NCBI GenBank assembly: GCA_003171295.1
Contig: PMYF01000934.1
Location: 15,992 to 27,874 of the forward strand
From: Acidobacteriota bacterium
Lineage (GTDB): Bacteria; Acidobacteriota; Terriglobia; UBA7540
Length of the DNA: 11,883 nucleotides
Direction of reading: 5' to 3'
The notes below the pieces were generated by a model, which was not told where the DNA came from, searched no databases, and saw only the letters and a program-made list of their open reading frames with translations. The position numbers and the translations under genes were made by a program. Shown here in pieces: positions 1 to 6,066 of this stretch; within the stretch, counting starts at the first letter, position 1, and each line of letters starts with the position of its first letter.

Positions 1-2
1 CG

Positions 3-1205
3 GTGAAGTTTTACAGTCTGTACGACAAGGTGTGGCGAACCGACGTGCTTAGGGAGGCCTGGAAACAAGTGAAAGCCAACCGAGGTGCGCCGGGCGTGGA
101 TGGTGAGTCTATCGAAGGGATCGTGTCGCGTGGAGAAGAAGAGGTGATGCTCAGCCTATTGCAGGAGGAACTGCGTGCCAAGACCTATCGCTTTCAGCCG
201 GTGCGGAGGGTAGACATCCCGAAACCTAAAGGGGAAACCCGCCCGCTGGGGATTGCGACGGTGGAGGATCGCGTGGTGCAGACTGCGATGAAGCTGGTGC
301 TGGAACCCATCTTTGAAGCCGACTTCCACAACTGTTCTTACGGCTACCGGCCACGGCGAGATGCGAAGATGGCCTCGACGGTGATTCGCAACGACCTGTA
401 TCAGGGAGCCTGGGGCGTGGTGGAGATTGATTTCCGCAGTTACTTTACGACCATTCCGCACGACAAGCTGATCATCTTGATCAAGCAACGCGTGGTGGAT
501 GGGAGCATGCTGCGGCTGATCAAGCAGAGCCTGACGGTGGGGGTTGCCTATGAGGGGAAGGTGGAGCCGACGAAGGTGGGGGTCCCGCAAGGGTCACCGA
601 TCTCGCCGCTCTACAGCAACATCTACCTCAACTTGCTGGACCAGGTGTGGCATCGGCGAGGCTACCCGGAGAAACTGGGGGCATCGCTGCACCGCTATGC
701 CGATGATGCGATTCTCGTTTGCCGCCAGAGCGCTACACAGGCTCTTCAGGCATTCGAGGCCATCGCATCACGGATGGGTTTGACGATCAATCGCGACAAG
801 ACCCGGATCACGAAGCTCATCGCAGGATTTGACTTCATCGGGTTCCAGTTCGTGAAGCGGCGCTCACCCAAAAGTGGCAAGCGATGCATCTACATCCATG
901 CGAGCAAGCCATCGCAGTGCAACATCCGACGACAGATCAAAATCTTCACCAAGCGGCGGGCTCCAATTCGGCCCGCGGAGTTTGTGCAAGCGGTGAATCA
1001 GACGGTGCGGGGGTGGGTGAATTACTATCGCCACACCAATGCAAGCCAGGCTTTTCGGAGCTTGCAACGATTCATCAACACTCGCTTTCGCCGGCACCTG
1101 AACTATCGCAGTAAAAGGCCGAGGCTTTGGGTGGAAGAAGTACCCGAATGCGGCTCTGTACGCCCGCGGGATGATCTACATCGGGAGCGGAGTCATCAGG
1201 TATGA
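3..1205 (+). CDS. ltrA: Group II intron reverse transcriptase/maturase, 5'-partial, C-terminus frameshifted
   Basis: This protein both reverse-transcribes the intron during retrohoming and helps it to splice. Visible landmarks, counting from a GTG at base 3: the N-terminal RT region with VKANRGAPGVDG (residues 23-34), the PKPKGETRPLGI block, the first catalytic Asp at D143 (VVEIDF), GVPQGSPISPLYSN, the YADD box at residues 232-235, then thumb/maturase (X/GIIM) with RGWVNYYRHTN. No HNH endonuclease domain is visible. Family members usually have some 20-40 more N-terminal residues, so the true start is probably upstream of the window. The last 30 or so residues of this frame are not family-like: the expected tail (residues such as GRGFGWKKYPNAALYARGM) lies in the next frame from 1117 to a stop at 1228-1230. 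An extra A in the AAAA run at 1113-1116 explains the shift. It is a mutation or a sequencing error. Confidence 0.93.
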   Translation: MKFYSLYDKVWRTDVLREAWKQVKANRGAPGVDGESIEGIVSRGEEEVMLSLLQEELRAKTYRFQPVRRVDIPKPKGETRPLGIATVEDRVVQTAMKLVLEPIFEADFHNCSYGYRPRRDAKMASTVIRNDLYQGAWGVVEIDFRSYFTTIPHDKLIILIKQRVVDGSMLRLIKQSLTVGVAYEGKVEPTKVGVPQGSPISPLYSNIYLNLLDQVWHRRGYPEKLGASLHRYADDAILVCRQSATQALQAFEAIASRMGLTINRDKTRITKLIAGFDFIGFQFVKRRSPKSGKRCIYIHASKPSQCNIRRQIKIFTKRRAPIRPAEFVQAVNQTVRGWVNYYRHTNASQAFRSLQRFINTRFRRHLNYRSKRPRLWVEEVPECGSVRPRDDLHRERSHQV

Positions 1206-1230
1206 GCCAGAGCCTGCGCATGCCGTGTGA
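1117..1230 (+). pseudogene. Out-of-frame C-terminal tail of the intron 1 RT/maturase
   Basis: Starting with GGC at 1117, frame 1 encodes a normal maturase tail that includes GWKKYPNAALYARGM and IRYEPEPAHAV, ending at TGA 1228-1230. It is offset by +1 from the main RT frame. Removing one A from 1113-1116 joins them as ...NYRSK-GRGFGWKK.... The tail leads into domain V after only 13 bases, normal for an ORF encoded in domain IV. No start codon or ribosome-binding site precedes it, so it is not an independent gene. Confidence 0.8.
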
Positions 1231-1243
1231 GGAAGACTGTCGG

Positions 1244-1279
1244 ACCGCCGGACTCGGGAAAACTGAACGTCCGGTGGGA
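1244..1279 (+). ncRNA. Group II intron 1 domain V (catalytic hairpin)
   Basis: C1245-C1253 pairs with G1269-G1277 over nine pairs, including one G-U wobble inside the CGC triad (1246-1248). A two-base AC bulge (1267-1268) separates this from a short upper helix, 1254-1257 with 1263-1266, closed by a GAAA-containing loop. Triad, wobble, bulge and cap are the standard layout of domain V, which binds the catalytic metals of the ribozyme. It sits just after the maturase stop, as expected. Confidence 0.8.
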
Positions 1280-1394
1280 TGGGAAGGGAATGGTGAACTG
1301 GCCAGGAGGAGGCTAGTGACGCACTGCAATGGGGAAACCCGCAGAAACAGCTAGGCATCCTCTACCGTCACTGAGCCATTCCTTTACCCTAGAC
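1280..1394 (+). ncRNA. Group II intron 1 domain VI (enlarged) with branch-point A
   Basis: The strand 1284-1293 pairs with 1376-1385 over ten pairs with one wobble, and GGG 1281-1283 pairs with CCC 1387-1389, leaving A1386 as a single bulged purine. The intron would end at AC 1393-1394. Domain VI is normally 30-50 bases, but this one is about 110. Its inside holds further pairings: 1315-1320 with 1367-1372 (AGTGAC/GTCACT), and a small hairpin of CTGC/GCAG plus GGG/CCC capped by GAAA at 1324-1344. The outer helix and bulge are seen directly; the role as domain VI is inferred from position and from the reading frame resuming at 1395. Confidence 0.65.
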
Positions 1395-1953
1395 AGTAAC
1401 ATCTACGTGCGCAGCCGACGGGCGGGGGAACGAGTGATGAAAAGCCTCACGCGATTCATTAGCACGAAGCTCCAGCTCCAGGTGAATCAGTCGAAAAGTG
1501 CGGTGGCCGAGCCGTGGGAACGGAAGTTTCTGGGCTTCAGCTTCACGCGTTCCGAGTCGCCGAAACGGCGTATTGCGCCGACGGCGGTGAAGCGGTTCCA
1601 GGAGCGGGTTCGGGAACTGACGAGGGATCAGCATCGAACGGATGGCAAAGGAACTGGCCCTGTATCTACGGGGCTGGATCGGCTACTTCGGGAAGTGCGA
1701 AACGCCCTCGGTGCTACAAAGCCTTGAGGAGTGGACCCGACGTCGGCTGCGGTCGGCGATCTGGAAGCAGCGGAAGCGTGGAACGGCGCGGTTCGCCGAG
1801 CTGCGGAAGCGGGGCGTCAGTTTTCAACTCGCCGCGACTACGGCGGGCAGCGTCCACGGTCCGTGGTACCTTGCCAATAGCAAGGCCCTCGCGCTTGCGC
1901 TGCCCAATGCTTACTTCGACTCGTTCGCGATTCCGAGATTGACGGTCTGTTAA
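1395..1953 (+). pseudogene. Group II intron 2 RT/maturase, C-terminal half, interrupted and frameshifted
   Basis: The sequence begins exactly after where the second Asp of YADD would be, with SNIYVRSRRAGERVM, then the thumb/maturase block VNQSKSAVAEPWERKFLG in frame 0. Around 1620 the frame switches to frame 1, which continues with SIERMAKELALYLRGWIGYFGK and the conserved end including GPWYLANS and ALPNAYFDS, to TAA at 1951-1953. Comparison with remembered family members suggests a small deletion between ELT and RGISIERM, about 2 mod 3 in length, possibly 11 bases. It differs clearly from the intron 1 RT, so this is not a duplication. The N-terminal half is not in the window. Confidence 0.85.
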
Positions 1954-1968
1954 TCGCTCAACCCGCCG

Positions 1969-2002
1969 AACCGCTGTATGCGGACCCGCATGTACGGTGG
2001 TG
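1969..2002 (+). ncRNA. Group II intron 2 domain V
   Basis: C1971-A1978 pairs with T1993-G2000, with a CGC triad at 1972-1974 and a G-U wobble at 1973/1998. A two-base bulge (TG 1991-1992) leads to an upper helix, 1979-1982 with 1987-1990, and a four-base loop. This is the same plan as the domain V of intron 1 but with a different sequence. It starts about 15 bases after the RT stop. Confidence 0.8.
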
Positions 2003-2013
2003 TAACAGGGAAA

Positions 2014-2039
2014 GTGGGTGACCGCTTACCTATGTCGAT
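2014..2039 (+). ncRNA. Group II intron 2 domain VI and 3' splice site
   Basis: GGTGA 2017-2021 pairs with TTACC 2026-2030 around a four-base loop. A2032 lies seven bases before the proposed 3' end at GAT 2037-2039 (AT fits the AY rule). The lower part of the helix is weak, so the end is placed mainly because the transposase frame resumes at T2040 as the last two bases of an Ile codon, then Phe-Asp-Arg-Asp. Confidence 0.6.
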
Positions 2040-2383
2040 TCTTCGACCGGGATGCGAAATACGGGATGGAGGTCCCGGTGGCCGTTCGATGCCTGAAGAT
2101 GAGCCCGGTGCGGACCTTCTTCGAGAGCCCCTGGCAAAACGGCGTGGCGGAGCGTTGGGTCGAAAGCTGCCGACGAGACTTGCTGAATCATATTATCGTG
2201 GTGAATAAACGCCTTCTGAAATGGCTGCTCTCTGATTACGTCCGTTATTACCACGAGGACCGCACGCATCTCGGACTCGGGAAGGGAACGCCGAGCGGTA
2301 GAACTCCATCCAGAAGCTCAGGTCGCGTCCTGTCTCAGGAGAGACTCGGGGGGTTGCATCATCGTTACGATCGGGCTGCATGA
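2040..2383 (+). pseudogene. DDE integrase-core transposase, C-terminal part (3' exon of intron 2)
   Basis: From 2042 the frame reads FDRDAKYG, the block around the second catalytic Asp of this rve (integrase-core) family, then SPVRTFFESPWQNGVAERWV with the catalytic Glu in VAERW, then SDYVRYYHEDRTHLGLGK, and a C-terminus with LGGLHHRYDRAA, stopping at TGA 2381-2383. An apparent GTG start at 2018 falls inside intron 2 and is not a real start. The N-terminal two thirds, with the HTH and first Asp, is absent and should lie upstream of the nested introns. The IS family is not certain. The protein can be made only if both introns are removed. Confidence 0.85.
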
Positions 2384-2623
2384 TCCGGACCCACTTTCCA
2401 CCCATCTTCAATGAGATATACAACGTCGCACGGGCGTGTATACTGGTCCCCACCACGAGAGGACTCGGCGCTCCTCAACGCGAGTCTTGACCGAGATTAG
2501 GCTCTCTTTTCAAGCCGAGACGAGGACGAATCGTGCCGGATGTCGTCGCGGATGAGATTTTGGCGAACCTCAAGGGGGAAAGCCGACCATACTTGGCAGG
2601 CGCTCCGGCGCACCGGACCGGAA
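2384..2623. other. Junction between mobile nest and minus-strand genes
   Basis: There is no complete gene here. On the + strand a short open stretch from 2533 (VPDVVADEILANLKGE) looks weakly protein-like but has no recognisable family and runs into the antisense of the next gene. I did not find a convincing terminal inverted repeat of the transposase element. Confidence 0.4.
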
Positions 2624-3715
2624 TCACGTGCGATAGGCGCGGACGAGATCCATCACACGATTTGCGGTAACGGCATCTGGGACGTCCAGCACATTGTACA
2701 TGATGCCGCCGAGCAAGCGACGGGACCTGAGGGCGGCCAGAAAATCCGGGAAACCAACCCGCACGACCAGTGGCAAGTCCCCGGTGCGGCGCTTGAGCGC
2801 CCCCAGCACTGAGAACGCGGCTGGAATGTCCTTGTCATCGCCCAGCTCGAGGGCCTTGAGACCGCGTAGTGACGACACGGCTTCAAGCAGGTGCCGCCCG
2901 TTGCCGTGGATGTGGAGAACACCGCCGTCGAAGGTGGTGAGCATCCGGTCCGCCGGTTCCCTTCCCCATCTCTCGAAGTAGTCAACCGAAGTCATATGGA
3001 AGGGATCAACACTTTCCGAGACGATGCGCCCCGGAATCCATTCCACCATGTTGCTGCAAGTCCCACCCGCAAGCAGAGGGATTGCTTCAAAGAACCTCCG
3101 CTGCACGTCCACATTAAGCTTATAGGCGAAATCCACAGCCTGCTGAACACGCTGCGGATTGTCGATCAATTCCAGATAAGTCCGTGAACCTCCGAAGAGC
3201 TCGAAGACAAAGTTGAGGCTGTCGATAACAATGAGATGGCTGATACCAAACTTGCCCTCGGCGCCCCGCCGGAAGACGTCTAACGCGCGGAGATAATACT
3301 GGTAAAAATCGCCTTGAGGATTGACGGAGAGTTTTTCGAGGTCGGACCACTCCTTAATGAGTGGTGGGACCATGGAAGAGATCCAGCCGTTGTCTGGATG
3401 GGCCATGAATCGCACGTGACCACCAACAATTCCACCATAGAGACCCTGATCGAATTCGCTCAGATACGCCGATGGGATGGAGTCGTCGTTGATCGTGAGA
3501 CGCTCGGCGAAGAGCGCATCCCAAAAGATAATTCGGTCATCCAACTCGGGACGCCCAGTTGGGCCGCCGGGATATCGTTCGGCGAATAGCCGTAGAGCCT
3601 CCATGGGGACTTCCATCCGGGCGTAGATCCTGTCTTGCATGCGCCTGTCATAGAGATTGCGCAGCCTTTCCATCCGCTGCCAACCGTTCGGACAATACCG
3701 CAGAGGAAATTCCAT
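2624..3715 (-). CDS. URO-D / cobalamin-methyltransferase-like barrel protein
   Basis: Length is 363 residues, cytoplasmic, with no signal peptide. The layout resembles the uroporphyrinogen decarboxylase superfamily (HemE, MtaA/MtbA-type methyltransferases): a mid-protein DSLNFVFELFGGSRTYLELIDNP segment (residues 165-187) like the D-x-x-x-x-x-x-G...DNP stretch of URO-D proteins, followed by helix VQQAVDFAYKLN, and near the C-terminus HIHGNGRHLLEAVSSLRGLKALELGDD (268-294) like the H-x-H/S-x-G...GL-x-x-x-x segment. True HemE signatures are not evident, so heme synthesis is unlikely. Such divergent members often sit beside catabolic genes and act on unknown substrates. The ATG at 3715 is preceded by a weak GGTG six bases upstream. 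The gene follows the PHP gene by 228 bases on the same strand. Family assignment is from recognition of pattern, not from a search; the specific reaction is unknown. Confidence 0.6.
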   Translation of the reverse strand: MEFPLRYCPNGWQRMERLRNLYDRRMQDRIYARMEVPMEALRLFAERYPGGPTGRPELDDRIIFWDALFAERLTINDDSIPSAYLSEFDQGLYGGIVGGHVRFMAHPDNGWISSMVPPLIKEWSDLEKLSVNPQGDFYQYYLRALDVFRRGAEGKFGISHLIVIDSLNFVFELFGGSRTYLELIDNPQRVQQAVDFAYKLNVDVQRRFFEAIPLLAGGTCSNMVEWIPGRIVSESVDPFHMTSVDYFERWGREPADRMLTTFDGGVLHIHGNGRHLLEAVSSLRGLKALELGDDKDIPAAFSVLGALKRRTGDLPLVVRVGFPDFLAALRSRRLLGGIMYNVLDVPDAVTANRVMDLVRAYRT

Positions 3716-3943
3716 AGTTCACCATTGTGCCGCGTTTCAGGACAATCGAGCCTGGTCCCAGTATTTCAGCAAGGAATTGAATAAGCACGAATTTCTGTTT
3801 TCATTTTCGGGCCGACCGGTAACATAAACTCAACCGCCTCTGAATGCAACGTCCAGTCGAGTTTTCAGCAGTCATTCGGCACAATTCCGTCCGGCTTTGA
3901 AATCAACAACATTGGAGCGGGGACGAGAATTCCATCTGCTCGT

Positions 3944-4960
3944 TCACTTGTTTCCCAGAAACACCGGCTGCGTCCAGGCCATGGTGCCGTTGGAAGCTTC
4001 GACCCGCGCCCGCACGTAGAGCTCATCGCCCCGGAAGCGGTAGGTGGGTTTCAGGGAGTCATCTCTCTTCAGCACTTGACCATCACGCCCGATGAAGTAG
4101 GTACGATACCGAACTTCGTGGCGTTTATCAGGAGGCAACTCCAACCGAATCTCCTGGTCGCTCTGCTCATAGTCAACCAGTTCCACCCCATTGCTGGCGT
4201 AGAAGTCGCCCCGGTCGATCGCGGCGACCAGCGCGGGCGCACTGAGTTGCGCAGCCTTCACCACAATCCAGCCACGGCCTGGGTCGGCTTGCCACATGCT
4301 GAATTCTCCAAATAGGCTGTGCGTGTCATCGCTGGCCAGGCCGTAGAGCACACGACCCGAGGACAATACCCGGTCCCACATTTCCTCTGTGGAAGGCGCG
4401 CCGCCACCGCCCGAATTGTTGCAATCGCGACCGGCGTTGAAGAGCTCGAAGTGTTTCACTTCCGTGGCTGCGATGAGTTGGTCGGCGTTCACCCTCCAAT
4501 GCCAATTGGGGTGGTTGACCTGGGGCAAGCCGCCGGCCGCCCGAATGGCGCGGGCATTGCGGTTCATGATGTCCACAGGGTCAGTCCCGCCCTGAGGCTT
4601 GATCGACTCCCTCACATTGATGGCGTTCAGGTGAACCTTGTCCGTAACCTCTTCTCCCCCGATCACCAGAAACTTCCCTGGCTGTCCAAAATCAGCAGTC
4701 AGATTGCTGGCGTAGAAGTCGCCCTGGTCGATTGGGGTGTAACGGTCGTGGTCAGTGATGACGACGAAGTTGTAGCCATGTTCCTTGTACCAGCGGACCA
4801 CCACGCTCGGAGCTGCGTCACCGTCGGAAAACGCGGTATGGGTATGCGTGTTACCCCGGTACCACTGACCTTGCGCGGCGGCTAGAGACACAAAAAGGAG
4901 GATGGCCATCCACGCGCAAAACACGGACCCCATAATTCTCATTTTCCGTCCAGGCAACAT
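3944..4960 (-). CDS. Secreted PHP-domain metallohydrolase (CehA/McbA-like)
   Basis: Length is 338 residues. Residues 1-29 form a signal peptide (basic MLPGRKMRIM, then a hydrophobic core ending LAAAQ), so it is exported, probably to the periplasm. The PHP metal site is visible: H39 and H41 in NTHTHTAFSDGD, D70-H71-D72 in VITDHDRY, GGEEVT (E103/E104), H110, NHPNWHW (H150), and D212-T-H214 in ASDDTHS. PHP proteins use two or three metal ions to hydrolyse phosphoesters. The secreted CehA/McbA branch includes carbaryl hydrolases, so the substrate may be a phosphoester or another ester. Residues 265-338 form a C-terminal beta-rich extension. The ATG at 4960 has a good ribosome-binding site (GAGGTGA, 4965-4971). 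The downstream ATG at residue 7 is a less favoured alternative. It is probably transcribed alone or with the URO-D-like gene. Confidence 0.85.
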   Translation of the reverse strand: MLPGRKMRIMGSVFCAWMAILLFVSLAAAQGQWYRGNTHTHTAFSDGDAAPSVVVRWYKEHGYNFVVITDHDRYTPIDQGDFYASNLTADFGQPGKFLVIGGEEVTDKVHLNAINVRESIKPQGGTDPVDIMNRNARAIRAAGGLPQVNHPNWHWRVNADQLIAATEVKHFELFNAGRDCNNSGGGGAPSTEEMWDRVLSSGRVLYGLASDDTHSLFGEFSMWQADPGRGWIVVKAAQLSAPALVAAIDRGDFYASNGVELVDYEQSDQEIRLELPPDKRHEVRYRTYFIGRDGQVLKRDDSLKPTYRFRGDELYVRARVEASNGTMAWTQPVFLGNK

Positions 4961-5551
4961 GACTTCACCTCAGCATTCGTATTCTATGTTCTCCTTGGAA
5001 TTTTCGGTATAGAAGATTCCTAAACACCTTGGTCTCGCGAGGATTGGCGAGGGTCCCGTTCCGTTCTTGCCGCGCTGAGTTCCTTCTTCGGGACTCGGGC
5101 CGCTTCGCAATTTGAGATCTGCCGCCGCCATGGTATCTGTAGCCTGCACCTGATCAGTAACTCCCTCGACCTTATTGGTGCCCTGCGAATTGGCCGTCCT
5201 TTGTGGACGAGCGAGTTTTTGGCAGGCACGGGACGTCAGGACGGCAAGAATCCACTTGGCTGTGAAGTCGGTGTCCTTTCCGCAAGCCTGCTTAACTCGA
5301 CCTTGCCGTATTGGTAGCCCCGGTCTCATGCCGAGCGGGGGCAGGGAGGGTCGAAGATGGCCAGTGAGCAGTGGTTTTAAGTCCGCATGTCACTAACAAT
5401 ATCCCGGATTTCTACCTCTTGCCAATGAGTGAAATCAATACGATACTGGATGTGGCTCGTGAGGACTCGTAGGCGCGATCGCGAGTTTTTGTGCAATAAA
5501 ATGAGAAGTATGGACCGAATGTCATTCCTAAGTTATTGAAAATACAGGTAT
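4961..5551. other. Long non-coding stretch upstream of the PHP gene
   Basis: No gene is supported in these 590 bases. The open frames present (for example 4970-5329 minus) have unbiased, low-quality translations and no ribosome-binding site. At 5465-5490 on the + strand an ACTCG/CGAGT stem with a 12-base loop runs into five T residues, a weak terminator-like structure. The promoter of the PHP gene should lie in the left end of this stretch, but no confident -10/-35 pair is visible. Confidence 0.5.
4965..4971 (-). promoter_or_regulatory. Ribosome-binding site of the PHP hydrolase gene
   Basis: On the minus strand GAGGTGA lies four bases before the ATG at 4960, which supports that start over the internal Met codon at residue 7. 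Confidence 0.7.
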
Positions 5552-5625
5552 GGGCCCATAGCTCAGCTGGTTAGAGCCGCGGACTCATATTTGTCTTGTC
5601 ATGGTTCGGGTTCGTGTGTTTTCAG
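5552..5625 (+). pseudogene. Remnant of a tRNA gene with CAU anticodon (tRNA-Met-like), 3' half degenerate
   Basis: The 5' half is tRNA-perfect: acceptor strand GGGCCCA, TA, D-stem GCTC/GAGC around AGCTGGTTA, then anticodon stem GCGGA and loop CTCATAT with CAT in the anticodon positions. From the loop onward it breaks down: the 3' anticodon strand does not pair, the T arm is only suggested by a TTCGGGTTCG stretch, and no matching TGGGCCC acceptor strand follows. The 5' half matches elongator tRNA-Met (or tRNA-Ile2) genes as remembered. It cannot make a functional tRNA. Damage starting in the anticodon loop fits an old insertion or deletion at a tRNA attachment site. Confidence 0.7.
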
Positions 5626-5904
5626 CGGTTTATGATGGCATCCGTGGGGTAAAACGGCATCATTTGGGCGTAGTTGGCAGAGTTTTGGGCAAGGAAACGG
5701 GCAAGGATTTCTGGTGCCCTTTTTTCCTCAATAATCCGGCTAATCCTGCTTCGCCTCCGCGCCCGCTCTCTGTCAATGACGCTGCGACTCCGCTCTCACG
5801 GTGACGGGCAAAGGCCGCATCATTGACGGGTAGTGCGCTACGGCGCGGTTCTGACTATGGCCGAGTAAGGTGAACTCCGCCCCCCTCAGCGCAGCCCTAT
5901 ACGC
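5592..5904. other. Non-coding scar downstream of the tRNA remnant
   Basis: No gene is supported. The stretch contains GGGCAAGGA twice (5687-5695 and 5699-5707, 12-base period) and GGCATC/GGCATCAT twice (5637 and 5657), followed by a pyrimidine-rich tract. Short repeats just beyond a tRNA 3' half resemble arm-type binding regions at integrase attachment sites, but no integrase gene is present, so this remains a suggestion. Confidence 0.35.
5687..5707 (+). repeat. 9-bp tandem direct repeat GGGCAAGGA
   Basis: Two exact copies start 12 bases apart, at 5687 and 5699, about 100 bases after the tRNA remnant. They may be a leftover recombinase arm site or chance. Confidence 0.5.
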
Positions 5905-6066
5905 TCATCGATCCCGCCCGTTTATTTCTCGCTCAAGAGCCTTGAGACGCGAAACTATCTTGTCGAAGCCCGGCGGCTCAACGTCGAACATCCCGTTCTT
6001 GATCATTTGTCCAAAGTCGGCGTTGAGTGCATCGAGCAAAGGTCCTTCAGGGGCTGACTCACTACC
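5905..6066 (-). pseudogene. Coding remnant of unknown protein, in frame after the ceramidase-family stop
   Basis: On the minus strand this reads about 53 codons to TGA at 5905-5907. The product looks like a genuine C-terminal segment: GPLLDALNADFGQMIKNGMF, then DVEPPGFDKIVSRLKALERE and a short charged tail, predicted amphipathic helix. There is no start codon with a ribosome-binding site. The frame is open back to the TAG (6067-6069) that ends the upstream gene, so read-through would fuse them. I do not recognise the family. The most likely explanation is a fossil of a deleted gene; a nonsense mutation splitting a longer protein is possible but less likely, because this segment does not resemble a ceramidase end. 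Confidence 0.5.

Larger units (their letters stand above)
1..1394 (+). mobile_element. Group II intron 1, 3' part (inner intron)
   Basis: Seen in sequence: an intron-type RT/maturase gene is followed by a domain V hairpin at 1244-1279 and a domain VI-like hairpin whose outer strands are 1281-1293 and 1376-1389. In that outer helix A1386 is unpaired, eight bases before an AC dinucleotide at 1393-1394, as expected for the branch-point A and the AY 3' end of group II introns. The base after C1394 resumes, in frame, the RT gene of a second intron (codons for S-N-I-Y-V). The 5' end, domains I-III and the 5' exon lie upstream of the window. The intron is a retroelement that splices as a lariat ribozyme with help from its own maturase and can move to new DNA sites. 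The intron class is not determined. I am confident of the element and fairly confident of the exact 3' end. Confidence 0.85.
1395..2039 (+). mobile_element. Group II intron 2, 3' part (outer intron)
   Basis: This stretch holds the C-terminal half of a second, unrelated group II intron RT (1395-1953), then a domain V hairpin (about 1969-2002) and a short domain VI with candidate branch A2032, ending in GAT at 2039. At T2040 a transposase reading frame resumes. Intron 2 is cut at its 5' side by intron 1, so its N-terminal RT half and ribozyme domains I-III should lie upstream of the window. The RT has lost its frame, so it could move or splice only with help from another maturase, if at all. 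Confidence 0.8.

Noticed and set aside
2018..2041. GTG at 2018 as the start of the transposase frame
   Set aside because: It lies in domain VI of intron 2, and the family-like sequence begins only at the exon from 2040.
4319..4885. 188-residue + strand open frame opposite the PHP gene
   Set aside because: It is a shadow of the PHP gene; the true frame shows all metal-site motifs.
4996..5020. GGAAT-N15-ATTCC dyad upstream of the PHP gene
   Set aside because: Five-base arms with a long spacer are expected by chance in this AT-richer stretch.
4970..5329. 119-residue open frame (-) just upstream of the PHP gene
   Set aside because: Its composition is not protein-like, it has no ribosome-binding site, and overlapping frames are equally open.
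5601..5804. 67-residue open frame (+) after the tRNA remnant
   Set aside because: It overlaps the degenerate tRNA half and short repeats, and shows no family resemblance or start signal.
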